From CAZQFV01 sp964592645 (GTDB taxonomy: Bacteria; Chloroflexota; Chloroflexia; DTKN01), in assembly GCA_964592645.1 (NCBI GenBank), contig CAZQFV010000021.1, positions 1 to 64,000 on the forward strand: a stretch of 64,000 nucleotides of DNA, in the 5' to 3' direction. The notes below the pieces were generated by a model. It saw only the letters and a program-made list of their open reading frames with translations. It did no database searches and had not been told where the DNA came from. Positions 8,217 to 15,871 of the stretch are shown in pieces (position 1 is the stretch's first letter; every line of letters starts with the position of its first letter). Made by a program: the position numbers and the translations under genes.

Positions 8217-10476
8217 CGGCGGGCGGCGCGGAGACGGGGACGGTGAAGTAAAAGGTGCTGCCCTTGCCGACGGTGCTCTCCGCCCAGACCCGGCCTCCGT
8301 GCTCGCTGACGATCGACTTGACGATGGCCAACCCCAGGCCACTGCCGTCCTGGTCCAGCACGCGGTGGTCCTGGACGCGGTAGAACTTGTCAAAGACGTG
8401 CGGCAGGTCGGGGGGGGGGATGCCGATCCCCGTGTCGCTGACGCTGATGACGATCTCGCTGGCGCGCGGTTCGGCCCGCAACCAGACGTGCCCCCCGCGG
8501 GGCGTGTACTTGATGGCGTTACCCAGCAGGTTGGAGATGGCCTGCTGCAGGCGGAAGGGATCGCCCCAGACCAGCGGCAGGGTGGAAGGGGTCTCCACGT
8601 CGATCAGAATCTTTTTCTCCTGGGCCGGCATGGCCAGGTCGTACTTGCTGGTGACCAGGATGTCGCGCACGTTGACCGGCTGCCGGTCGATCCCCAGGCC
8701 GGCCTCGATCTTGCCCAGGTCCAGCAGGTTGGTGATCAGGCGGGACATGTTCTCCACCACTTCCTTGATGCGCCCCACGAACTGGGCCTGCTCCTCGTTG
8801 ACCGGCCCCACCAGGGGGATCAGCTCGTTGAAGCCGCGGATGGCCGTCAGCGGCGCTTTCAGGTCGTGCGAGACGGTGGAGACGAAGCGGCTCTTCATCT
8901 CGTCCAGCTCGACCATGTGGGTGATGTCGTGCATGGCGGCGACGCGCCCGATGGTATGGCCCTCGCGGGCGCGCACCGGGGCCAGGCTGACGCTGAAGGT
9001 GCGGCCGTCGGCCATCCTCACGTTCTCGCTGACCGTCGTTTCCTCTGCCAGGGCCCGTTCGAGGAGGGCCAGCAGGTCGGGGTGCAGCAGGACCTCGCGC
9101 AGGGGAGCCGGGCGGTTCTCGATGCCCACCTCGCGCTGCGCGGCCTGGTTGGCCAGCAGGACGCGCCCCTGGGGATCGATGACGACGATGGCATCGGCGG
9201 CGCTGTCCAGGACGGCGGCCATGGTGCGGCGCTCGTTCTCGGCCCACTCGTAGAGGCGGGCGTTCTGGATGGCGATAGAAGCCTGGTTGGCGATGGAGGT
9301 GAGCAGGTCCAGGTGTTCCTGGCGGAAACGGTCCACCTCGGGATGGGTGAGAAAGAGCATGCCCTGGACCTGGTCCTGGTGGAGGAAGGGCACGGCCACG
9401 GCCGAGCGCACATGGCCGGCATGGTCGGGCAGGACCATCCAGCGGTCGTCGTGCAGCACATCGGGGATCAGGACGCCCCGGCGATGCTCCATGATCCAGG
9501 CGGCCAGGCCCTTTTGCATGATCTCGCGGATGACCAGGGAGGAGACTTCGGGGGCCAGGTTTTCGCGGGCCAGGATGCGGTGCGTGACATGGCCCTCCTC
9601 GTCCAGGAGAAAGACGCTGCCGCGGGTCGCCCCGACCTTGGACAGGGCCTGGGTCAGGACATTGCTCATGACCTTGTCCAGGCTGAGGGCGGTGTTCAGG
9701 TGGGTGGTGACCTCGTAGAGCAGCTCAACCTGGTCCTGGGGGCGCAGGGCATCCGGCTGCAGGCCGGTTCGCTGGATGAAGAGGGCCAGGATACGGGCGC
9801 CGGTCTCGATGGTCGGTTGGCGCAGGGGGGCGGGCAGGCGGGCGGTGGACTGCATGCCCAGGGCCATAAAGCCCAGCGGGGCGTTGCCGGCCAGGAGGGG
9901 ATGGATGTAGAGCGTCGGCAGGTCGGCGGCCAGGAGCCGGACGGCCTCGGGCGGCAAAGCCAGGTCGGCGACGGCGGGCCAGAAGGCCGGCCGGCCGGAG
10001 CGCAGGGCCGCCGCCAGGAGGGACAGCCGTTCCAGGGTCAGGCGGCCGCCCCAGGAGGCGACATCGCAGGTCGCCGAGCGCGCCTCGGCCAGCAGTTCGG
10101 CGTGGCGGCCGGCGCCGTCGATGGCGAAGAGGGCCACGCGCTCCACGCCGGTCTGCTGCTGCAGGGCCAAAGCCGCCTGGAAGACGGCAGAGGCCGGGTC
10201 CTCGGTCTCTGCCAAGAGCTGGCAGAGGTACTGCTCGAGGTCCGGGGCGAGCGGGCCGGTCCGGTGGAACAGGGCCAGGAGCCGCCAGACCTGCAGCGCC
10301 AACCCCAGCAGGGTCAGCGTCAGCAAGGCGTAGAACGGGACGGCCATCTGCCGGCCCTGCGGCAGCAGCGCAACCAGGAGGACGGCGGCGATCACCTGGC
10401 CGGCGATGATGACCCGATCCAGGTTGGACAGTTCCAACCGCGGTTGGTGCTTCCTCTGCTGTTGGCGATCCACCAT
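8194..10476 (-). CDS. Sensor histidine kinase (two membrane helices, GAF domains, PAS, HisKA, HATPase)
   Basis: This 760-residue kinase begins with two hydrophobic segments (VIIAGQVIAAVLLVALL and FYALLTLTLLGLALQVW). A weak GAF-like region and a clear GAF domain follow (VELLYEVTTHLNTALSLDKV to ASIAIQNARLYEWAE). After them come a PAS domain (MAAVLDSAADAIVVIDPQGR), HisKA with FVSTVSHDLKAPLTAIRGF, and HATPase with the N box (LLGNAIKYTPRGG), DTGIGIP and GSGLGLAIVKSIVSEHGG. All kinase boxes look intact. I chose ATG 10476 because GGGGAG lies 6 nt upstream; the alternative TTG at 10482 has none. The gene stands alone with its own promoter, and its end overlaps the convergent kinase by 23 nt. Confidence 0.93.
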   Translation of the reverse strand: MVDRQQQRKHQPRLELSNLDRVIIAGQVIAAVLLVALLPQGRQMAVPFYALLTLTLLGLALQVWRLLALFHRTGPLAPDLEQYLCQLLAETEDPASAVFQAALALQQQTGVERVALFAIDGAGRHAELLAEARSATCDVASWGGRLTLERLSLLAAALRSGRPAFWPAVADLALPPEAVRLLAADLPTLYIHPLLAGNAPLGFMALGMQSTARLPAPLRQPTIETGARILALFIQRTGLQPDALRPQDQVELLYEVTTHLNTALSLDKVMSNVLTQALSKVGATRGSVFLLDEEGHVTHRILARENLAPEVSSLVIREIMQKGLAAWIMEHRRGVLIPDVLHDDRWMVLPDHAGHVRSAVAVPFLHQDQVQGMLFLTHPEVDRFRQEHLDLLTSIANQASIAIQNARLYEWAENERRTMAAVLDSAADAIVVIDPQGRVLLANQAAQREVGIENRPAPLREVLLHPDLLALLERALAEETTVSENVRMADGRTFSVSLAPVRAREGHTIGRVAAMHDITHMVELDEMKSRFVSTVSHDLKAPLTAIRGFNELIPLVGPVNEEQAQFVGRIKEVVENMSRLITNLLDLGKIEAGLGIDRQPVNVRDILVTSKYDLAMPAQEKKILIDVETPSTLPLVWGDPFRLQQAISNLLGNAIKYTPRGGHVWLRAEPRASEIVISVSDTGIGIPPPDLPHVFDKFYRVQDHRVLDQDGSGLGLAIVKSIVSEHGGRVWAESTVGKGSTFYFTVPVSAPPAATPSTPG

Positions 10477-10508
10477 ACCCAACTCCCCGTACCGGCCTGC
10501 TGGGTTCT

Positions 10509-10537
10509 ATTATAACACAAATGGCGGTCCTTGGAAA
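10509..10537 (-). promoter_or_regulatory. Predicted promoter of the histidine kinase at 8194-10476
   Basis: On the minus strand, a -35 box TTTCCA (10532-10537) and a perfect -10 box TATAAT (10509-10514) are separated by 17 nt. The leader before ATG 10476 would be about 25 nt. Confidence 0.65.
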
Positions 10538-10586
10538 GAATCGCTGGCGCAGGTGAAAAACGGCCGTGGGGCGAACCCCGCGGGGA

Positions 10587-11990
10587 TTAGCTGGAGGTGC
10601 CGCGCAGCATCTCCCAGATGGTGCGCACCATGATCTTGATGTCAAAGGCGATCGACCAGTTCTCCACGTAATAGAGGTCGTAGGCGGTGCGCTCCTCGAT
10701 GGAGGTGTCGCCGCGCAGCCCGTTCACCTGGGCCCAGCCGGTGATGCCCACTTTCTCCTTGTGTCGGCGCATGTAGCCCGGCACCGTCTGGCTGAACTGC
10801 TCGACAAAGACGGGGCGTTCGGCCCGCGGGCCGACGATGCTCATATCGCCGAGCAGGGCGTTGATGAACTGCGGAAGCTCGTCCAGCGAATGCCGCCGCA
10901 GGAAGGCCCCCAGGCGGGTCACGCGCGGGTCGCCCGGCCCGGACCACACGGGGCCGGTTTGGGCCTCGGCCCCCACGCGCATCGTGCGGAACTTGATGCA
11001 GTAAAAGGGCCGGCCGTCCAGCCCCACCCGCTCCTGGATGTAGAGGGCCGGCCCGGGGGAGTCCAGGCGGATCAGCAGCGCCAACAGGAGGAGGAACGGC
11101 GCGCCGAGCACCAGGAACAGGGCGCTGAAGACAATGTCCATCGCCCGCTTGATCAGGCGGTTCAGGGTGCTCAGCCCGGGGTTGTGGACCCGCGCCAGCG
11201 GCAGGCCGTTCAGCTCGCCGATCGAGACCTCGTTGCGGGTCATGATCTGGAAGGCATCGGGATAGACCCACACCTCCACCGGGAAGTCGCTGCAGCGGGA
11301 GACGACATCCAAGACCCGTTGGTAGGGGGCTTCCATGGCCACGATGACCTCGTCGACGGCCTCCCGCTCCAGGACGGAGGCAATCTCCTCGGGGCAGGCT
11401 AACACCCGGACGCCGGCTACCTCGGACCCCGGGGCGCACTTGTCGTCGAGCAGCCCGACCAGGTGGTACCCCAGGCGCGGCGACCGAGCGATCTGCCTCA
11501 TGATAACCTGGCCGACATCGCCGGCGCCGACGAGCAGCACACGTCGCCGGTCCAGGCCCCACTTGCGCAGGCCGGCCAGCAGTTCGCTATACAGGAGGCG
11601 CTCCACGTTCAGCAGCGCCACGCCCAGCACCCAACCATAGGCCAGGATCAGGGAGGAGTAGACGAAGCGGTCCCGCAGGACGATGGTGTTCAGGGCGACG
11701 CCGATGATCGTGCCCACGGAAAAGGCGCTGATCATCTGGAACGCCTGGTCGACGCGCGAGCCGGCGCGGTGCAGGTCGTAGAGGCGGGTGGAGCGGAAGG
11801 CCACCACAATGGGGACCAGCAGCAGCCCCAGCATGGCCGCTCCCGTCCACAGGCTGGGGGGCACGTAGCGGCCGGCGATATCCTGGTCGAAGCGCCAGCG
11901 ATAGGCCAGGAAAAAGGCCCCGCCGATGGCCCCGGCATCGAGGAGCAGTTGCACCAACACCAAGGCCCAGGCGGTATGCCGCTTCTTCAT
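10587..11990 (-). CDS. Undecaprenyl-phosphate sugar phosphotransferase (exopolysaccharide priming enzyme)
   Basis: This 467-residue membrane protein probably starts a polysaccharide repeat unit by moving a sugar phosphate onto undecaprenyl phosphate. It has four N-terminal hydrophobic segments, a central Rossmann-like CoA-binding-type domain (VLLVGAGDVGQVIMRQIAR) and a fifth membrane segment. The C-terminal bacterial sugar transferase domain has CIKFRTMRVGAE, LPQFINALLGDMSIVGPRAE and KVGITGWAQVNGLRGDT. The layout matches WbaP/WcaJ-type enzymes, but the sugar is unknown. ATG 11990 overlaps the upstream glycosyltransferase stop by 4 nt and has GGAGGG upstream. Confidence 0.93.
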   Translation of the reverse strand: MKKRHTAWALVLVQLLLDAGAIGGAFFLAYRWRFDQDIAGRYVPPSLWTGAAMLGLLLVPIVVAFRSTRLYDLHRAGSRVDQAFQMISAFSVGTIIGVALNTIVLRDRFVYSSLILAYGWVLGVALLNVERLLYSELLAGLRKWGLDRRRVLLVGAGDVGQVIMRQIARSPRLGYHLVGLLDDKCAPGSEVAGVRVLACPEEIASVLEREAVDEVIVAMEAPYQRVLDVVSRCSDFPVEVWVYPDAFQIMTRNEVSIGELNGLPLARVHNPGLSTLNRLIKRAMDIVFSALFLVLGAPFLLLLALLIRLDSPGPALYIQERVGLDGRPFYCIKFRTMRVGAEAQTGPVWSGPGDPRVTRLGAFLRRHSLDELPQFINALLGDMSIVGPRAERPVFVEQFSQTVPGYMRRHKEKVGITGWAQVNGLRGDTSIEERTAYDLYYVENWSIAFDIKIMVRTIWEMLRGTSS

Positions 11991-12913
11991 CGGGAGCCCT
12001 CCGTCCGGCGCAAGAGGTAGGGCAGCAGCGCCAGCCCCTCGCGCAGGGTGATGCCGGCCTCGACCAGCAGGTTGAGCGGCCCGGGGCAGCGCGGGGCGTA
12101 ATGCTTGCGGTGAAAGATGCGCATGGCCTGGTAAAAGTCGCGCACGCTGGCCCGCGGGCGCAGCCGGCTGGAAGCCCGCTTCCAGTGGCGCACCTTGACG
12201 CGGGGGTAGTAGTAGACCTTGTGCCCCAGCGCCTTGATGCGGAAAGCCCAGTCCAGGTCCTCGCCGTAGAAGAAAAAGGACTCGTCGAGCGGCCCGACCT
12301 CCGCGGCCACCGCGCCGCGCACCAGCATAAAAGCGCCGCTCACCGCGTCGACCTCGGTGGTCTGTTCGGGGTCCAGGTAGGTCAAGTTGTAGCGGGCGAA
12401 GCGCGGGCTGCGGGGAAAGAGGCGCGACAGGCCGACGAGGCGAAAGAAGGCCACCTCGGGCGAGGGGAAGGAGCGCCGGCAGGCCAGGTCCATCCGGCCG
12501 TCGGCCATGAGGAGCTGGGGCCCGGCCGCGCCGGCCTCGGGGCGCGTTTCCATAAAGGCCACCATTTCCGCCAGGGCGGTCGGGGGCAGCTCGGTGTCCG
12601 AGTTCAGCAGCAGGACATAGTAGCCCGCCGGGGACCCGCCGTGGCGCGCGGCCCAGTCGGCCTGCACGGCGCGCAGCCCGCGGTTCACAGCATAGGCAAA
12701 GCCGCCGTTGTGGTCGCTCTGGAGCACCTGCACCTGGGGATACTCCCGCCGCACCCGGGCAACGCTGTCGTCGGACGAGGCGTTATCCACCACATAGATG
12801 CACAGCTCCTGCTCCCCCTGCTGGGCCAGGAGCGAATCCAGGCAGCGGCAGAGGTAGTCGGCGGTATTGTAGCTGGGAACGATCGTATAGACGACAGACG
12901 GTTCAGCACCCAC
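11987..12913 (-). CDS. Glycosyltransferase family 2 protein
   Basis: This 308-residue GT-A enzyme resembles rhamnosyltransferase-like GT2 proteins. The N-terminus has TIVPSYNTADYLCRCLDSLL, then the nucleotide-binding VVDNASSDDSVARVR, the metal-binding LLNSDTELPP and the later FFFYGEDLDWAFRIKALG motif. It is predicted to extend the polysaccharide begun by the downstream sugar phosphotransferase, with which it overlaps by 4 nt. The GTG start at 12913 has GAGG about 8 nt upstream. The exact donor is unknown. Confidence 0.9.
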   Translation of the reverse strand: MGAEPSVVYTIVPSYNTADYLCRCLDSLLAQQGEQELCIYVVDNASSDDSVARVRREYPQVQVLQSDHNGGFAYAVNRGLRAVQADWAARHGGSPAGYYVLLLNSDTELPPTALAEMVAFMETRPEAGAAGPQLLMADGRMDLACRRSFPSPEVAFFRLVGLSRLFPRSPRFARYNLTYLDPEQTTEVDAVSGAFMLVRGAVAAEVGPLDESFFFYGEDLDWAFRIKALGHKVYYYPRVKVRHWKRASSRLRPRASVRDFYQAMRIFHRKHYAPRCPGPLNLLVEAGITLREGLALLPYLLRRTEGSR

Positions 12914-12952
12914 GGCTGTGCCTCAAGCGAAATGGCCGGAGCGAACCGACGA

Positions 12953-14407
12953 TCAGTGCTCCGCGGACTTGGCCGATTCCCAGAGGGCATCCATCTCGGC
13001 CATGCTCAACTCCTGGAAAGCCACGCCCCGCTGGCGGGCCGCCTCCTCGATGGCGGCGAAACGCCGGGCGAACTTGGCGCTGGTGGCCCGCAGGGCCTCT
13101 TCGGCGGCGACATCCAGCCAGCGGGCCAGGTTGACCAGGGCGAACAGGACATCGCCAAGCTCCTCTGCCCGCTCCTCCGGCAGCGTCGCCGCGCGCAGCT
13201 CGGCCAACTCCTCCTCCACCTTGGCCCAGACCTCCTCCACCCGCGTCCAGTCGAAGCGCACCCGCGAGGCCCGCTCGCCCACCTCCTGGGCGTAGGCCAG
13301 AGCGGGCAGCGTCCGCGGCACGCCGGCCAGCAGGGAATCCCCCGCGCGGCCCCCCGCGGCGCGCTCCAGGGCCTTGATCGCCTCCCAGTTGCGCAGCACC
13401 TCGGCGCTCCCGGCGACCTGGACATCGCCAAAGACGTGCGGGTGGCGGCGGATGAGCTTGGCCGTGATCCCGGCGACGACATCGGCCATGGCGAAGGCTT
13501 TTTCCTCGCGCGCCAGTTGGGCATGGAGATAGATCTGCATCAGCAGGTCGCCCAGCTCCTCGCCCAGGCGCGGCAGATCGCCGGCGTCCAGCGCCTCCAG
13601 CGTCTCGTAGGCCTCCTCCAGCAGGTTGCGGCGCAGCGAGGCGTGGTCCTGCTGGCGATCCCAGGGGCAGCCGCCGGGCCCCCGCAGCCGGGCGCAGACC
13701 CACTCCAGGGTGGCCGGCTCGCGCTGGGCCTGCAGGCGCGGGAGCGGGGGCACATAGAGGGCGCCGGACCGTTCCCCGGCCCAGTCCGGCAGTTCGCCGA
13801 GCGGGCCGGTGGCCGGCGGCTCCTCGCCCAGGAGGCCGTCCGTCCGGACTATCGTGACCGGGTGCCCGGCCGGGTAGTGCTCCAGGAGCGCCCGCCGGAC
13901 GCCCGCCGCCGGCGCGCCGCCCGGGAACTGGGCCACCAGCAGGGGGCGGGTGGGATCGAGGGGGATTGGCGGGTCGAAGGGCGATTCGCCGGCGGCCAGG
14001 TCGGGGGCCGCGTACAGTTGCAGGCCGCGCTCCAGCGGATCCAACCCCAGCGCCGCGCAAAAGGCCTGGAGGAAGGACAGGCCGGCGACGATCCGCACCT
14101 CGCCGGCCCCCAGTTGCTGCCGCAGCAGGCGGGCCGTCGGATCGTCGGCCAGGGGATGCCCGGGCACGCCGTAGTAGAGCGGCCGCTCGGCGTCCTGCGA
14201 CATACGGGCCAAAATGTCCGCGGCGGCCTCGGCCGGGCCGTCTTCCAGGGGACGCAGCTCCAGGTGGGCCGGCAGGTGCGGCACCACGGGGTGCCGCACC
14301 GTGCGCAGGTAGAGGACGCGGGCCTGCTCCAAGACCTCCCAGGCCTCCCGTGTCAGTTGCTCGGGACGGCCCGGCCCCAGCCCGACGATCACCACCCGCG
14401 GGGCCAT
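12953..14407 (-). CDS. Tetrapyrrole methylase-like / MazG nucleotide pyrophosphohydrolase fusion (YabN type)
   Basis: This 484-residue protein has two parts. Residues 1 to about 215 resemble the SAM-dependent tetrapyrrole methylase fold, with VVIVGLGPGRPEQLT at the start and YGVPGHPLADDPTA later. The remainder is MazG: LRGPGGCPWDRQQDHASL, then the acidic metal-binding EEAYETLEALDAGD and a second MazG-like unit (EEELAELRAA, EELGDVLFALVNLARW). MazG domains hydrolyse nucleoside triphosphates to monophosphates and limit misincorporation or stress signals. The role of the methylase-like part is unclear in this family. It lies 1 nt from the upstream receiver-like gene. Confidence 0.92.
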   Translation of the reverse strand: MAPRVVIVGLGPGRPEQLTREAWEVLEQARVLYLRTVRHPVVPHLPAHLELRPLEDGPAEAAADILARMSQDAERPLYYGVPGHPLADDPTARLLRQQLGAGEVRIVAGLSFLQAFCAALGLDPLERGLQLYAAPDLAAGESPFDPPIPLDPTRPLLVAQFPGGAPAAGVRRALLEHYPAGHPVTIVRTDGLLGEEPPATGPLGELPDWAGERSGALYVPPLPRLQAQREPATLEWVCARLRGPGGCPWDRQQDHASLRRNLLEEAYETLEALDAGDLPRLGEELGDLLMQIYLHAQLAREEKAFAMADVVAGITAKLIRRHPHVFGDVQVAGSAEVLRNWEAIKALERAAGGRAGDSLLAGVPRTLPALAYAQEVGERASRVRFDWTRVEEVWAKVEEELAELRAATLPEERAEELGDVLFALVNLARWLDVAAEEALRATSAKFARRFAAIEEAARQRGVAFQELSMAEMDALWESAKSAEH

Positions 14408-14408
14408 C

Positions 14409-14963
14409 TCACAGCTCCTGGTCGCCGACCGCCTGGTCCACCGCTTCCTGGGTCACGATGCCCAGGCGGACAAGCAGCTCGCCCAGCGGATAGCTGCGGC
14501 CGACCTGTTCCAGGTCCCGTTGGACACGCAGGCAGGCCTCCAGCTCGGCGACGCTCAGCAGCCCCCTTTCCACCAGGGTCATCCCCAGGTAGGGCTGCTT
14601 CTTGCGCCACTCGCTAGAGATCTTGTTGGCGATCGCCGCAAAGTCGCTCGGCGAACGCAGCAGCAGGACATCGGGAGAGGTGGCGGGCATCGCCGAGCAG
14701 GAAAAGGCGATCAATGGGACGCCGTGCGCGCCGGCCGCCTCCTGGAGCTCCTGCCACTGGGCCTGGCGGTTTGGCCGCACCAGGCCCATGTCCACCAGCA
14801 GGAACCCGGGCCGGCACTCGGGGAGCAGGTCCCGTGCCTCCTCCAGGCCCAGGGCATGGAGCGTGCGGTAGCCCTCGCTAACGAGCAGGTCGGCCAGGAT
14901 GTTGGCGATCATCTGGCGGTTCTCCAGGATCAGGATCGTCAGGCGGGGGCGTTTTTCGGCCAT
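14409..14963 (-). CDS. Receiver-like domain fused to a MshEN/GspE N-terminal-like domain
   Basis: This 184-residue protein starts with a CheY-like fold. A candidate phosphoacceptor Asp is in FLLVDMGL, but the usual acidic pair is replaced (LILENRQM) and the conserved Lys position reads RS (LLLRSPSDF). It may therefore be a pseudo-receiver. The last 65 residues (LGMTLVERGLLSVAELEACLRVQ then YPLGELLVRLGIVTQEAVDQAV) match the two-motif pattern of MshEN/T2SSE_N domains, some of which bind cyclic di-GMP. It sits between the peptidyl-prolyl isomerase and the MazG fusion, and its partner is unknown. Confidence 0.75.
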   Translation of the reverse strand: MAEKRPRLTILILENRQMIANILADLLVSEGYRTLHALGLEEARDLLPECRPGFLLVDMGLVRPNRQAQWQELQEAAGAHGVPLIAFSCSAMPATSPDVLLLRSPSDFAAIANKISSEWRKKQPYLGMTLVERGLLSVAELEACLRVQRDLEQVGRSYPLGELLVRLGIVTQEAVDQAVGDQEL

Positions 14964-15009
14964 CGTTGTCCTCTAGGCGCCCGGGGACGGCGTTGCGGTC
15001 CCCGGCAGG

Positions 15010-15861
15010 TTATGGGCTCAGAATCTCGATCTTGGCCTGGGCCTTGAGCCCCTCGAACCAGGTCTGGAAAGCCTGGGGGTCGGCGTGGAGCCCCTTGTCG
15101 GTCACCTGGATGATGTGGTAGCCGTACTCGGTGCGGACGGGTTGGCTGATCTGTCCCACCTCCAGGGCAAAGGCCGCCGTCTCGAAGGGGGCGACCATCA
15201 TCCCGCGGCCGAACCAGCCCAGGTCGCCGCCCTTCTGCCCGCTGGTCTTGTCCAGCGACAGCTCCTTGGCCAGGGCGGCGAAATCCTCGCCGGACTGCAG
15301 GCGCGTCAGGATCTGGAGGGCCTCGGCCTCGGTAGCGACGAGGATGTGGCGGGCCTGGACCTGCTCGCCCTGCCCATAGATCTGGGACAGCTTCTCCACC
15401 AGCAGGGTGCCGCGCACAAAGGCCAGGAAGTCGGCGTAGGTGGCAAAGCCGTTGCGCGTCAGCAGCTCCTCGCGGCTGCCGGCCTGGGCCTCGTAGGCCT
15501 GGGCCTGGGCCTGCACCTCGGCGTCGCTGACGGTAATCACCGTGGGGCTCTGGCCGGCCTGGGGAGGCGGAAAGGTCCCGGCCGCGATCTGCCGCACCAG
15601 TTCCTGGTCGATCACCCTCGTCAACGCCTCCTGCTGGGCCTGCTTCAGTAGGTCGGCGTTTTTGGGGTCGTCCAGGTCCAGGCCGTACTGCTCGCGGTAA
15701 AAGGCCTTGGTGTGGTTCATCTCCCGCTGCAGCGCCTCCTCGGCCACCTCGACTCCGTTGACCCGCGCGACCGCCTTGCTCGACGGCACGCGCGTGCTGC
15801 AGCCCAGCAGGGTGCCGGCGAGCAGGACCAGGGCCAACAGGACGAGCCATCGTTTGTTCAT
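15010..15861 (-). CDS. Lipoprotein peptidyl-prolyl isomerase (parvulin, SurA/PrsA type)
   Basis: This 283-residue protein has a lipoprotein signal peptide (VLLALVLLAGTLLGC, lipobox LLGC) and should act outside the cytoplasmic membrane in folding exported proteins. A SurA N-like helical part (VEVAEEALQREMNHTKAFYREQYG) comes first. The parvulin domain follows from about residue 165 (VQARHILVATEAEA, EDFAALAKELSLD, GGDLGWFGRG, EYGYHIIQVTD). It starts 10 nt after lepA ends and is probably cotranscribed with it. Confidence 0.92.
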   Translation of the reverse strand: MNKRWLVLLALVLLAGTLLGCSTRVPSSKAVARVNGVEVAEEALQREMNHTKAFYREQYGLDLDDPKNADLLKQAQQEALTRVIDQELVRQIAAGTFPPPQAGQSPTVITVSDAEVQAQAQAYEAQAGSREELLTRNGFATYADFLAFVRGTLLVEKLSQIYGQGEQVQARHILVATEAEALQILTRLQSGEDFAALAKELSLDKTSGQKGGDLGWFGRGMMVAPFETAAFALEVGQISQPVRTEYGYHIIQVTDKGLHADPQAFQTWFEGLKAQAKIEILSP

Positions 15862-15871
15862 CGCAACCTCC

